64,000 nucleotides of DNA from positions 1,736,001 to 1,800,000 of the forward strand of contig NC_012968.1 of NCBI RefSeq assembly GCF_000023705.1, written 5' to 3'. A program made the position numbers and the translations under genes. Within the stretch, counting starts at the first letter, position 1. Each line of letters opens with the position of its first letter. The DNA comes from Methylotenera mobilis JLW8 (lineage in GTDB: Bacteria; Pseudomonadota; Gammaproteobacteria; Burkholderiales; Methylophilaceae). Positions 28,369-37,088 of this stretch are shown one piece after another. The notes beneath the pieces were generated by a model, which saw nothing but the letters and a program-made list of their open reading frames with translations, had not been told where the DNA came from and did not search any database.

Positions 28369-30888
28369 CTATTTCTTGGCTTTAGCGTTTGCATGCGGAG
28401 TTACATGCCAAATTTCCTTAGCGTAATCGTTAATGGCACGATCACTTGAGAATTTAGCCATATTCGCTACGTTCAAGATCGCCATACGCGTCCAGTCCTC
28501 TTGTTTCTGGTATAGCTTGCCAACACGGTCTTGCGCTTCAATGTAGCTCGCATAGTCGGCCAGCAACAAGTATTGATCGTTGTTTAGCAAATTATCAACA
28601 ATGACTTTATAACGGCCAGGCTCATCAATAGAGAAATAGCCATCGGCGATCATATCCAACACCTGCTTAAGCTCCGGATTGCTATTGTAGTAATCGCGAG
28701 GTTGGTAGCCACTTGCCTTTACTTCAGCCACTTGCGGTGTGGTTAAGCCAAAGATAAAGATATTCTCATCGCCAACTTCTTCTTTAATTTCCACGTTAGC
28801 GCCATCCAGTGTGCCTATCGTTAGCGCACCGTTTAACGCCATCTTCATATTGCCAGTACCGCTCGCCTCTGTGCCTGCGGTAGAAATCTGCTCAGAAAGA
28901 TCGCTGCCCGGAAACAAAATCTCAGCAGCGGACACTTCGTAATTTGGGTAAAACACCACTTTCAAGCTGTCACCTACCGCGATGTCCTCATTCACGATGG
29001 TGGCAACATCATTAATCAAACGAATAATATGTTTTGCCATCCAGTAGCCAGGCGCAGCCTTACCACCAAAAATAACGGTACGTGGTGTAATTCCTTTTTC
29101 ACCACGACGAATACGGTTATACAAAGTAATCACATGCAGCACATTGAGCAGTTGGCGTTTGTACTCATGGATACGCTTGATTTGCACATCAAACAAGCTG
29201 TTCACATTCAACTTCACACCAGTTTTAGCTTCAATCTTTGCCGCTAGACGTTGTTTATTTGCAAGCTTGACCTGGGCAAATGCTTTTCTAAAATCTGCGT
29301 CATCCGCTAATGGTGTAATTTTCTTAATCTGCGTCAGGTCTTTTTTGAAGCCAGACCCAATTGCCTTCTCGATTAAGGCAGTTAAGCCTGGGTTAGCTTG
29401 ATTCAACCAACGACGTGGCGTAATACCATTAGTCACATTGGTCAGTTTTCCAGGGAAAATGCGGTCAAAGTCAGCAAACAGCGTGCTTTTCAGCAATTCA
29501 CTATGCAGCGCCGCTACACCATTGACGGTATGACTGCCAACCACGGCCAAATGTGCCATGCGCACACGACGGCCATTGTTTTCATCAATAATAGATACAC
29601 GTTGTAACAGCTCGGCATCACCCGGGAAGTGGTGGTTGACCATGTGCAAGAACTCATGGTTGATTTGATAAATAATTTCCAAATGACGTGGTAACAAACG
29701 ACCGAACAAATCCACCGTCCAGGTTTCCAGCGCTTCTGGCATTAGCGTATGGTTAGTGTAAGCAAAAATCTTAACCACCAACTCCCAGGCAAAAGACCAC
29801 GGCAATTGATAGACATCCACCAACTGATACATCATTTCAGCCACACCTACAGATGGGTGCGTGTCATTGAGTTGAATCGCTATTTTCTCTGGCAGGATCT
29901 TCCAGTCATCCTGCGTTTTCATTTCATGCGTGCTTAAAAAGCGGCGCAAAATATCTTGAATAGAAGCAGAAACAAAGAAATACTGCTGCTTTAAGCGCAG
30001 CTCTTTACCAAGCACTGACGTGTCATTCGGGTAAAGTACTTTTGAAATATTCTCGGTCGCATTACGCTCTTCTACCGCTTTTTCGTAATTACCGTCATTG
30101 AAATGCCTTAAATCAAACTCACGCGCGGCTTTAGCTGACCATAAACGTAAATTATTGACAGTATCTGTGCCATAGCCAGGCACCGGCACATCATAAGCCA
30201 TTGCAATCACATGCTCAGCGTCTACCCAATGCTGAATCTCTTCGCCCTGATCATTTGGGTATTTGACAACATGACCGTGAAACTTGATGTTATAAGTGGC
30301 CTCCGGACGTTGGAACTCCCATATATTGCCGTACCGCAACCAGTTATCCGGGTTTTCTATCTGCTGGCCATTTTCTATGGATTGCCTGAACATCCCGTAC
30401 TCATAGCGAATGCCGTAGCCTGCCGCTGGAATATCCATCGTGGCCATTGAGTCAAGAAAGCACGCCGCCAAACGACCTAAACCACCGTTACCTAATGCCG
30501 CGTCGGTTTCAAACTCTATCGCGTTCTCTAGACTGCGACCTAAGGCATCCATGCCTTCCCTCAACTCTTCGTTAATGCCCAAGTTTAGTGCAGCGTTGCT
30601 CAGCATGCGCCCAATCAAAAACTCTAAGGACAAATAGTAAACGCGCTTCGGGTCGTCGCGATAATAGGATTCTGCCGTTTGTACCCAGCGCTCCACGACA
30701 TGATCACGCACGCTATAACTCGCAGCGTCATACCAGTCCCTTGGCGTTGCAGCCTCGCTGGTCTTGAAGCTAGAGAATATCAAATGATTTTTTAAAGCCT
30801 GTTGAATTGGTCCGAGCTTGGGGATTGCAATCGACTTAGCTTTGACTGTTTTTTTAGGTTTAGCTTTAGTTTCGGCTGGCGTTTTCAT
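28369..30888 (-). CDS. glgP: Glycogen/alpha-glucan phosphorylase
   Basis: This 839-residue GT35 enzyme releases glucose 1-phosphate from glycogen or maltodextrin using phosphate. The PLP-binding lysine lies in SGTGNMKMALNGALTIGTLD (about residues 675-694). The N-terminal LGNGGLGRLAACFLDSMATM (about 128-147) and ALHSELLKSTLF segments are also typical. The first 25 residues are a Lys-rich extension. Length is normal for the bacterial family. No other glycogen gene (glgA, B, C, X) is adjacent, so it is probably a separate unit. Confidence 0.97.
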   Translation of the reverse strand: MKTPAETKAKPKKTVKAKSIAIPKLGPIQQALKNHLIFSSFKTSEAATPRDWYDAASYSVRDHVVERWVQTAESYYRDDPKRVYYLSLEFLIGRMLSNAALNLGINEELREGMDALGRSLENAIEFETDAALGNGGLGRLAACFLDSMATMDIPAAGYGIRYEYGMFRQSIENGQQIENPDNWLRYGNIWEFQRPEATYNIKFHGHVVKYPNDQGEEIQHWVDAEHVIAMAYDVPVPGYGTDTVNNLRLWSAKAAREFDLRHFNDGNYEKAVEERNATENISKVLYPNDTSVLGKELRLKQQYFFVSASIQDILRRFLSTHEMKTQDDWKILPEKIAIQLNDTHPSVGVAEMMYQLVDVYQLPWSFAWELVVKIFAYTNHTLMPEALETWTVDLFGRLLPRHLEIIYQINHEFLHMVNHHFPGDAELLQRVSIIDENNGRRVRMAHLAVVGSHTVNGVAALHSELLKSTLFADFDRIFPGKLTNVTNGITPRRWLNQANPGLTALIEKAIGSGFKKDLTQIKKITPLADDADFRKAFAQVKLANKQRLAAKIEAKTGVKLNVNSLFDVQIKRIHEYKRQLLNVLHVITLYNRIRRGEKGITPRTVIFGGKAAPGYWMAKHIIRLINDVATIVNEDIAVGDSLKVVFYPNYEVSAAEILFPGSDLSEQISTAGTEASGTGNMKMALNGALTIGTLDGANVEIKEEVGDENIFIFGLTTPQVAEVKASGYQPRDYYNSNPELKQVLDMIADGYFSIDEPGRYKVIVDNLLNNDQYLLLADYASYIEAQDRVGKLYQKQEDWTRMAILNVANMAKFSSDRAINDYAKEIWHVTPHANAKAKK

Positions 30889-31000
30889 TTTAGATAATCT
30901 TTAAATGATTGAATGGTAGTTTCATTTTAGCAAAAATTGCGCCAGCTTTATGACTGTTGTTTGAAAGTTGCATGGCAAATCTTCATTGTTCACTGCCATA

Positions 31001-31034
31001 AAAAAACCGCCGAGCTTACGCAGGGCGGTTTTTA
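31001..31034 (-). terminator. Intrinsic terminator of htpG
   Basis: The stem AAAAACCGCC / GGCGGTTTTT has a 12-base loop and flanking A and T runs, lying 17 bases after the htpG stop. The symmetric A/T flanks allow bidirectional use, but the only gene ending here is htpG. Confidence 0.85.
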
Positions 31035-31050
31035 TATTTAGAACAACAAC

Positions 31051-32952
31051 TTAGCTAATCAGACTATTCATACGTTTTACAAAACTAGCTGGGTCTTCCA
31101 ACGTGCCACCTTCTGCCAATAACGCCTGGTCGAACAACACATGCGTTAAATCTGCAAATACCGCCTCTGCAGATTCGTTTTCCAGGCGTTTCACCAGTTT
31201 GTGACCCGGATTGATTTCTAAAATTGGCTTACTTTCTGGTGCGTTCTGACCAGCCGCTTTTAAGATACGTGCCAAGTTGCCTGACAAATCTTGCGCATCA
31301 CTCACCAAGCATGCAGGAGAGTCTGTTAAGCGATGCGTCACGCGCACGTCTTTAACTTGGCTGCCCAGTGTTTGCTTAATCTTTTCTACTAAGGTTTTTG
31401 ATTCTTCTTCAATTTTCTTTTGAATCTCTTTCTCGGTTTCGGATTCAAGCTTACCTAAATCTAAATCACCCTTAGCAATAGATTGCAGTTTTTTACCTTC
31501 AAACTCGGTCAAGCTACCAAGCAGCCATTCATCCACGCGGTCACTCATCAGCAATACTTCGATGCCTTTTTTGCGGAAAATCTCCAAGTGCGGGCTATGC
31601 TGTGCCGCAGCAAAGCTATCGGCTGTGATGTAATAAATCACATCTTGCTCAGCTTGCATGCGTGAAATGTAGTCTTTGAACGATACATCCTGCACGTCGG
31701 TATCAGCCTTGGTTGAAGCAAAGCGCAATAAGCCGGCTATTTTCTCTTTATTGGCAAAATCTTCGCCTGGGCCTTCTTTGAGTACACGGCCGAACTCTTG
31801 GTAGAATTTAGCGTAGTCTTCAGGCTTGTTTTCAGCCATATCTTCGAGCAGACCTAATACCTTTTTCACAGAGCCCGCTTTAATCGCATCTACGTCACGG
31901 CTAGACTGCAAGATTTCGCGCGAGACGTTAAGTGGTAAATCTGAGGTATCAATCACGCCGCGGATAAAGCGCAGGTATTGCGGCATTAATTTTTCTGCGT
32001 CTTCCATGATAAACACGCGTTTAACGTAAAGTTTAATGCCATGACGACGGTCACGGTCGTACAAGTCAAACGGTGCTTTAGCTGGCACGTACAGTAAAGA
32101 AATATACTCCTGCTTACCCTCTACACGGCTGTGCGTGTAAGCCAGTGGGTTTTCAAAGTCATGAGATACATGCTTGTAAAACTCTTGGTACTCTTCTTCA
32201 GTAATATCATTTTTGCTACGTGCCCATAATGCAGATGCTTTGTTGACAGTTTCATCCTCATCGGTTGCAACTTCAGCACCATCTTTCCATTCTGATTTCT
32301 TCATCACAATCGGCAAAGTGATATGGTCTGAATACTTGCGGATGATGGTTTTCAGTTTCCAGTCGCTTAAGAACTCATCTTCACCTTCACGCAAGTGCAG
32401 CACGATTTCAGTACCGCGACTAGTCTTGTCTGCAGCTTCAATTGTAAAGTCACCTTCACCAGCAGACTCCCAACGCACCGCTTCTGTTACACCAGCACGG
32501 CGTGTAGTCAGCGTTACCTTATCGGCAATAATAAAGGCTGAGTAAAAGCCCACACCGAACTGACCAATTAAATTAGCATCTTTTGCTTGGTCACCGGTTA
32601 AGGCGTTAAAAAACTCTTTAGTGCCAGATTTAGCGATAGTACCAATATTAGCAATTACTTCTGCGCGGCTCATGCCGATACCGTTATCGCTAATGGTTAA
32701 GGTGCGTGCTGCTTTATCAAAAGCGATGCGGATTTTTAACTCGCTGTCATTTTCGTACAAAGCACCGTTGGCTAACGCTTCAAAACGTAATTTATCTGCA
32801 GCATCTGATGCATTTGAAATCAACTCACGTAGCACAATTTCTTTGTTGCTGTATAGGGAGTGAATCATCAACTGCAAGAGTTGTTTCACCTCAGCTTGGA
32901 AAGCCATTGATTCTTTTGGATGAATTTCTTGTTGCGCTGTCGCAGTGGACAT
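31051..32952 (-). CDS. htpG: Molecular chaperone HtpG (Hsp90)
   Basis: This 633-residue cytosolic ATP-dependent chaperone has the GHKL ATP-binding domain at the N-terminus. Its motifs are [17 protein letters not shown] (about residue 44), [13 protein letters not shown] (about 91) and [11 protein letters not shown] (about 130). Middle-domain segments such as [19 protein letters not shown] (about 340) and a C-terminal dimerisation region follow. Length is normal. An AGGAG lies eight bases before the ATG. A strong sigma-32-type promoter sits about 40-70 bases upstream (32993-33020), consistent with heat-shock control. Confidence 0.98.
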   Translation of the reverse strand: MSTATAQQEIHPKESMAFQAEVKQLLQLMIHSLYSNKEIVLRELISNASDAADKLRFEALANGALYENDSELKIRIAFDKAARTLTISDNGIGMSRAEVIANIGTIAKSGTKEFFNALTGDQAKDANLIGQFGVGFYSAFIIADKVTLTTRRAGVTEAVRWESAGEGDFTIEAADKTSRGTEIVLHLREGEDEFLSDWKLKTIIRKYSDHITLPIVMKKSEWKDGAEVATDEDETVNKASALWARSKNDITEEEYQEFYKHVSHDFENPLAYTHSRVEGKQEYISLLYVPAKAPFDLYDRDRRHGIKLYVKRVFIMEDAEKLMPQYLRFIRGVIDTSDLPLNVSREILQSSRDVDAIKAGSVKKVLGLLEDMAENKPEDYAKFYQEFGRVLKEGPGEDFANKEKIAGLLRFASTKADTDVQDVSFKDYISRMQAEQDVIYYITADSFAAAQHSPHLEIFRKKGIEVLLMSDRVDEWLLGSLTEFEGKKLQSIAKGDLDLGKLESETEKEIQKKIEEESKTLVEKIKQTLGSQVKDVRVTHRLTDSPACLVSDAQDLSGNLARILKAAGQNAPESKPILEINPGHKLVKRLENESAEAVFADLTHVLFDQALLAEGGTLEDPASFVKRMNSLIS

Positions 32953-32992
32953 AAATTAAGCTCCTAATGTTAAGAATAAAACAATAGTAGCT

Positions 32993-33020
32993 ATGTGGGG
33001 ATTAGCAAAAAAATTTCAAG
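32993..33020 (-). promoter_or_regulatory. Heat-shock (sigma-32-type) promoter of htpG
   Basis: Read on the minus strand, CTTGAAA (33020-33014), a 13-base spacer, and CCCCACAT (33000-32993) closely match the RpoH consensus CTTGAAA-N13-17-CCCCATNT. The predicted start would lie about 30-40 bases upstream of the htpG ATG. Confidence 0.85.
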
Positions 33021-33130
33021 CGACAAGTTTAATGCCATGATTAAATTGTTATGCAAAATAATCAATGTCATTAAACTTTCAAACTATAATCACAAAATAA
33101 ACAGTATTATTGTTTTTATATAAAACTGTT

Positions 33131-33148
33131 TTCACATAAAACTCGCAC
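33131..33148 (+). promoter_or_regulatory. Weak Pho-box-like repeat upstream of ppx
   Basis: TTCACAT-AAAA-CTCGCAC has the Pho-box layout of two 7-mers separated by a 4-base AT-rich spacer (consensus CTGTCAT-AWAW-CTGTCAY). It matches about 9 of 14 7-mer positions. It ends 19 bases before the ppx ATG. The match is weak on its own; it is listed because similar elements precede the 34768 gene and ppk. Confidence 0.3.
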
Positions 33149-33167
33149 AAAAAGCTCTGCATCCTTT

Positions 33168-34691
33168 ATGAATAATCAATCAAGTAACTCACCCGCAGAT
33201 AAATCACTACTCGCGGCAATAGACCTTGGCTCCAATAGCTTCCGGCTTGAAATTGGCCGACTGGATAGCGGTCATATCGAGCGTGTGGAGTACATCAAAG
33301 AAGCGGTACGACAAGGTGGCGACCTAGATGAGGAGCGTAACCTAACCACCGATGCCATCGAACGCGGCATTCGCTGCTTATCTAGATTTGGTGAGCGCTT
33401 GCAAGGCTTTGATGCATCGCACGTACGTGCAGTTGCCACACAAACCTTGCGCGAAGCTAACAACCGCGATCACTTTCTCAAACTGGCAAAAAAGGCACTA
33501 GGCTTTGAAGTTGAGGTAATTTCCGGCGTAGAAGAAGCGCGTCTTATTTACCAAGGGGTAAGCCGCTTTTTACCCCAGTCCGATGAAAAAAGATTGGTGA
33601 TAGACATCGGCGGACGCTCAACCGAGTTCATCCTTGGTCACGGTTTTGAGTCTACACAAACCGCATCACTGCACGTAGGCTCTGTGGCATGGGCACTCAA
33701 GCACTTTAGCAACGGTGAATTTACTGAAAAGGCATTTACACGCGCTGAGATTTCAGCCGAATCCATCTTTGAAACCTTGGGTAATCACTTCAACAACAAA
33801 CACTGGGATGTCGCCTACGGCGCCTCGGGCACGGTGGGCGCGGTTGCAGATGTGCTAGCGCAATATGGCAAACCAGCTGATTCGGTTAGTAGAGAAAGCC
33901 TATATTGGCTAAAAGAAGAACTGCTCAAAGCAAGATATGTAGATAAGCTACGCTTGAATGGCTTAAAAGAAGACCGCAAACCGGTGATTGCCGGTGGCTT
34001 GTCAGTGCTGATTGCCGTGTTTGAGTTCCTCAACATCGATAACTTAAACGTGGCAAAAGGTGCGCTACGACACGGCTTGCTCCATGACATGCTGGCACGT
34101 GAGAACGACATACTGGACTTGCGTAATACATCAATTCAGCGCTTAGCACGTAAATTTGATGTAGATGAAACGCATGCCAACACGGTTGCTGAAGTTGCTG
34201 AGAAGTTATTTGAGAAAATCAGCGATGGCACAACCTTTGCAGACGGCGAATACTTTAAGCACGCCCGCAAATTACGCTGGGCAGCACAGTTGCACGAAAT
34301 TGGCGGCATCATCTCCCCAGTAGATGCGCACTTGCATGGCGCCTACATCCTAGACCATACAGAACCAGTTGGCTTCTCACAAAGCGAGTTGCATTGCCTA
34401 AGTTTAATTATCTTGGGTCATCGCGGCAAATTAAAGCGATTAGAAGCCGACTTCTCAGACCGTATCTTTATGATGCAATTAATTTGCATGCGTTTGTCTG
34501 TCATCTTATGCCACGCACGGCAAATGCCAAACTTACGCGGCATACAACTCACGTTAAACCACAATGGCTTTAAGGTCACACTACCAAAATCGTGGGCAAC
34601 AAAATATCCGCAATCCCACTACCTGCTGGATGAGGAAACACTGGCATGGCAGAAAATAAACTGGCACTTTGAGCTAGTAACCACAATATAA
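33168..34691 (+). CDS. ppx: Exopolyphosphatase (Ppx/GppA family)
   Basis: This 507-residue actin-fold phosphatase removes terminal phosphate from polyphosphate (or pppGpp). N-terminal ASKHA motifs are AAIDLGSNSFRLEIGR (about residues 15-30), VISGVEEARLIYQGV (about 117) and VIDIGGRSTEFILG (about 142). The catalytic Glu is expected in the EEARL segment. The C-terminal half is the HD-like helical domain typical of long Ppx proteins. It lies 76 bases before the H1-like gene and about 3 kb from ppk1. Specificity for polyP rather than pppGpp is inferred from that context. Confidence 0.93.
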   Translation: MNNQSSNSPADKSLLAAIDLGSNSFRLEIGRLDSGHIERVEYIKEAVRQGGDLDEERNLTTDAIERGIRCLSRFGERLQGFDASHVRAVATQTLREANNRDHFLKLAKKALGFEVEVISGVEEARLIYQGVSRFLPQSDEKRLVIDIGGRSTEFILGHGFESTQTASLHVGSVAWALKHFSNGEFTEKAFTRAEISAESIFETLGNHFNNKHWDVAYGASGTVGAVADVLAQYGKPADSVSRESLYWLKEELLKARYVDKLRLNGLKEDRKPVIAGGLSVLIAVFEFLNIDNLNVAKGALRHGLLHDMLARENDILDLRNTSIQRLARKFDVDETHANTVAEVAEKLFEKISDGTTFADGEYFKHARKLRWAAQLHEIGGIISPVDAHLHGAYILDHTEPVGFSQSELHCLSLIILGHRGKLKRLEADFSDRIFMMQLICMRLSVILCHARQMPNLRGIQLTLNHNGFKVTLPKSWATKYPQSHYLLDEETLAWQKINWHFELVTTI

Positions 34692-34693
34692 AA

Positions 34694-34711
34694 CTGTCAC
34701 AAAAAATTCAT
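34694..34711 (+). promoter_or_regulatory. Pho-box-like repeat upstream of the H1/RHH gene
   Basis: CTGTCAC-AAAA-AATTCAT has a near-perfect first 7-mer of the PhoB box, the AT-rich 4-base spacer and a partial second 7-mer. ATAAAACTGTCAC across 34688-34700 also matches the spacer plus second-repeat part of the consensus in the other phase. It overlaps the ppx stop region and lies upstream of the 34722-34756 palindrome. Confidence 0.4.
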
Positions 34712-34721
34712 TTGCACTAAA

Positions 34722-34756
34722 AAATAAACGGTATAAACTGTTTATATCGTTTATTT
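34722..34756 (+). promoter_or_regulatory. 35-bp near-perfect palindrome, candidate operator
   Basis: The left arm AAATAAACG-G-TATAAAC and right arm GTTTATA-T-CGTTTATTT are exact inverted complements, except for one G/T pair, around the central base 34739. Each arm contains two related TTTA/TAAA half-sites, giving a four-half-site array of the type bound by ribbon-helix-helix dimers. There are few G/C pairs, so it is not an intrinsic terminator. It ends 11 bases before the ATG of the RHH-like protein and probably overlaps its promoter. Confidence 0.6.
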
Positions 34757-34767
34757 GGAGTGTAACC

Positions 34768-35253
34768 ATGTCAAAAATCAATGCAATCCAGGCTGAAGCC
34801 TTAAAATCAACACCTGAAAATACAAGCAGCGTAGAAGCAAACAAACCTGCCACCAAGGCAGCACCAGCCAGCAAAGCTACTGTTAATCCAACTGCAGCGA
34901 AAACCAACGCTGTAAAGCCTGCGACCGCAGCCAAACCAGCAGCAAAAGTTGCCGCTAAAGCTAGCGCCGCTAGCAGCAAAAAACCTGCAGAGAAAACCGC
35001 TGAAAAAAATAAGGTTGCAAAAGAAAAAACGCCTAAACTAAAAATGGAGCGTGATAGCTTTACCATGCCTAAAACTGAGTACGCGCAATTTTCCGTACTA
35101 AAAGAGCGTTTGACTAAATTAGGTCAACCAGCCAAAAAGAGTGAGTTATTACGTGCAGGTATCATGCAGTTAAGCGCAATGACCGATGCCGCCTTAAAGG
35201 CAGCGATGGGTAAAGTACCTGCCATCAAAACCGGCAGACCTAAAAAGAAATAA
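34768..35253 (+). CDS. Histone H1-like protein with ribbon-helix-helix-like C-terminus
   Basis: This 161-residue basic protein has residues 1-90 of low complexity, dominated by Ala, Lys, Pro and Thr (AlgP/histone H1-like). From about residue 93 the composition becomes ordered. A short strand RDSFTMP is followed by helix KTEYAQFSVLKERLTKLG, a turn QPAKKS, and helix ELLRAGIMQLSAMTD, which fits a ribbon-helix-helix pattern. The end KTGRPKKK resembles an AT-hook core. A DNA-binding or nucleoid-associated role is inferred; I know similar unnamed proteins in betaproteobacteria. It lies between ppx and ppk1 and has a striking palindrome directly upstream, suggesting autoregulation. Confidence 0.8.
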   Translation: MSKINAIQAEALKSTPENTSSVEANKPATKAAPASKATVNPTAAKTNAVKPATAAKPAAKVAAKASAASSKKPAEKTAEKNKVAKEKTPKLKMERDSFTMPKTEYAQFSVLKERLTKLGQPAKKSELLRAGIMQLSAMTDAALKAAMGKVPAIKTGRPKKK

Positions 35254-35502
35254 GCACGACTGGTGATGAAGGTTGATTCGCGTCATTACTACTTAAAGTT
35301 AAATTCTGCTGAAGTTAAACTCTGGTAATGGCGCGATGATCCAATCTAGCGTCAGTTAAGTTTTTTGCGTAAAAAAATAACTAACTTTATATCAACGCAC
35401 CTTTAGAAAAACCGGCTTTATTACAACTCACATAGATAGGTAAGATAGTCTTAGGTAAGATACTCCAGTGATATAGACTGGTGTTACCTCAGCAGCCTAA
35501 TA

Positions 35503-36450
35503 CTAGTGTGGGGATTTCTTGATATAAGCGTTAACTTCATCTACCGTTTTGCTAACCTCTACTCGTAAAGCAGGATCTGCCTGTGTCAATTGCAACGCTT
35601 TCTCGGCAGCATCTTTAGCAGCCACCGCATCTCCTTGCAGCAATAGCACATTAGCCAAATTATTATATGCAGCAGCAGAGTTAGGGTGTGCAATCGTTGC
35701 GCTGCGGAAAGCCCTTACCGCATCAGCGTACTGGCCTAGCGCATAAGCACTGTTACCCAGCCCCATCAGCAGCACCAAATGTTTAGGCCAACGTGTTGCA
35801 GCTGCATCATAGGCTAAATAGATATCGGTCTTACTGGCATTGTTCTCAAAAGCCACGATTGCTTTGGCCACGGCATCCGGGTCATCAGCCTTGGGTAAAT
35901 TACCCGGTTTCAATGCGACAAACGCCCAATAATTGCTACGCGCCCAAGTGCGCTGAAAAGCGCTCAAGCTCATTTCAAAACGTTCATAAGTGCCAGAACG
36001 TAACCAGACCAACTCTCGGTCTAGATTGTAGCCAACCACTACCGCATAATGCCAAGAAGGCACCCAAGACAGACCTAAATTCTGCATCACCACCACCACA
36101 TTACCGGAGGCAACTTCTGCCAGCACAGCATCAAGCTTAGGTGCCACTTTAATCGCCAATGCGCCATGTCTGCGTGCTGCAGCCAACATTTCAATTTGTA
36201 AACTACCTTGACGGGCGGGAATATAAACTTCAGGTACCAGTTGCTCTTGCGTCACGCGAATTTCAACAGCATTGAGCGCTGTTGCTAATGCGGCAGGCCC
36301 GCAGTGATATAACGATTGGGGGAAGAATGGGGTTTGAGTCAGTTCATGCTGTCTAGGCAGCGATGTATTTTGTACGGTTTCACGTACACCTGTTGCAGCA
36401 CAGGCATTGAGTAGCAAACAAAAAGCCAGCACGATCCACTTATGTAACAT
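35503..36450 (-). CDS. PA2778-family C39-like cysteine peptidase with TPR repeats
   Basis: This is a lipoprotein of about 315 residues. From the ATG at 36450 the signal MLHKWIVLAFCLLLNAC ends in a lipobox Cys. A papain-like C39 domain follows: catalytic Cys in SLYHCGPAALATAL (about residue 51) and His in VPSWHYAVVVGY (about 134). Tetratricopeptide-like repeats make up the C-terminal third (YALGQYADAVRAFRSA, AYNNLANVLLLQGD). The alternative upstream start at 36471 is a TTG that would bury the signal. It pairs with the PA2779-family gene 45 bases upstream. The substrate is unknown; envelope location is inferred from the lipobox. A hairpin encloses the start codon. Confidence 0.85.
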   Translation of the reverse strand: MLHKWIVLAFCLLLNACAATGVRETVQNTSLPRQHELTQTPFFPQSLYHCGPAALATALNAVEIRVTQEQLVPEVYIPARQGSLQIEMLAAARRHGALAIKVAPKLDAVLAEVASGNVVVVMQNLGLSWVPSWHYAVVVGYNLDRELVWLRSGTYERFEMSLSAFQRTWARSNYWAFVALKPGNLPKADDPDAVAKAIVAFENNASKTDIYLAYDAAATRWPKHLVLLMGLGNSAYALGQYADAVRAFRSATIAHPNSAAAYNNLANVLLLQGDAVAAKDAAEKALQLTQADPALRVEVSKTVDEVNAYIKKSPH

Positions 36451-36459
36451 GCTGGCTTT
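36422..36459 (-). promoter_or_regulatory. Hairpin enclosing the start codon of the peptidase gene
   Basis: On the minus strand AAAGCCAGC (36459-36451), immediately before the ATG, pairs perfectly with GCTGGCTTT (36430-36422). The latter lies inside codons 7-10, leaving a 20-base loop that begins with the ATG. The downstream arm runs into TTTTTG. The structure covers the region where the ribosome binds and also resembles an intrinsic terminator or attenuator. Confidence 0.5.
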
Positions 36460-36495
36460 CTGTTGTAACAAGATCTAAATCAGACTAACACACGA

Positions 36496-36894
36496 TTAGC
36501 GGATAGAACGTGTAAATGGATAAACTTTAGTAAAACCAAGAATATCAGTTAATAACAGCACTAAAAATACCAGAACAATTGCACCAATAATGCCGCTACC
36601 CGCTGGTGCATTTTCAATCTGAGTCGCCATAGCGCTAGCTTCTTCATCTGTAAGTGAAGCAACGCGGCTACGCGCTTGTGCTGGATCAATACCCTTCTCA
36701 ATTAGCGCGGCCTGCACATCTTGACGTGACAAGGCGGTAACAATACGCGCACGGTCTTGATCACCTGCAGTTGAAAAGGCGCTTTCCGCAACCTGTGCCG
36801 AGCTAATCATGGCGGCCTGCACTGTTTGCACAGATCCTGTAAATAAAATAGAAGCGGCAAGAAACGTACTGAAAAAACGTTTAACAAAAATCAT
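36496..36894 (-). CDS. PA2779-family small membrane protein
   Basis: This 132-residue protein has an N-terminal signal sequence (about residues 5-27, ending VQAA). A helical extracytoplasmic region has conserved-looking VTALSRQDVQAALIEKGID, in which DPAQARSRVASLTDEEA follows. A C-terminal transmembrane helix (about 98-120) ends in basic FTRSIR. It matches the PA2779 family as I recall it, nearly always next to a PA2778-type peptidase. Function unknown; co-transcription with the peptidase is likely. It may be a partner or substrate. Confidence 0.8.
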   Translation of the reverse strand: MIFVKRFFSTFLAASILFTGSVQTVQAAMISSAQVAESAFSTAGDQDRARIVTALSRQDVQAALIEKGIDPAQARSRVASLTDEEASAMATQIENAPAGSGIIGAIVLVFLVLLLTDILGFTKVYPFTRSIR

Positions 36895-37088
36895 GGCAAG
36901 TACCCCTTATCATTAAAGTTTAGTTAAAAGACGATTTAAATCTTACTGCTCACCCTAGTTTCTGGAAATAGGCTCAAAAGCCATCACATATGGAGAAATA
37001 CGCCTACGGAGCAAAAGTAACACAGTTCAACAGCCGTGTATAGACATACGTATGCTGAAATTCTGAAGCTGCATACCGTTTCCGCTAA

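Noticed and set aside
34674-35066. 130-codon hydrophobic minus-strand frame opposite the H1-like gene
   Set aside because: It is the complement of the Ala/Lys-rich repeat region, which automatically reads as hydrophobic residues; no independent support.
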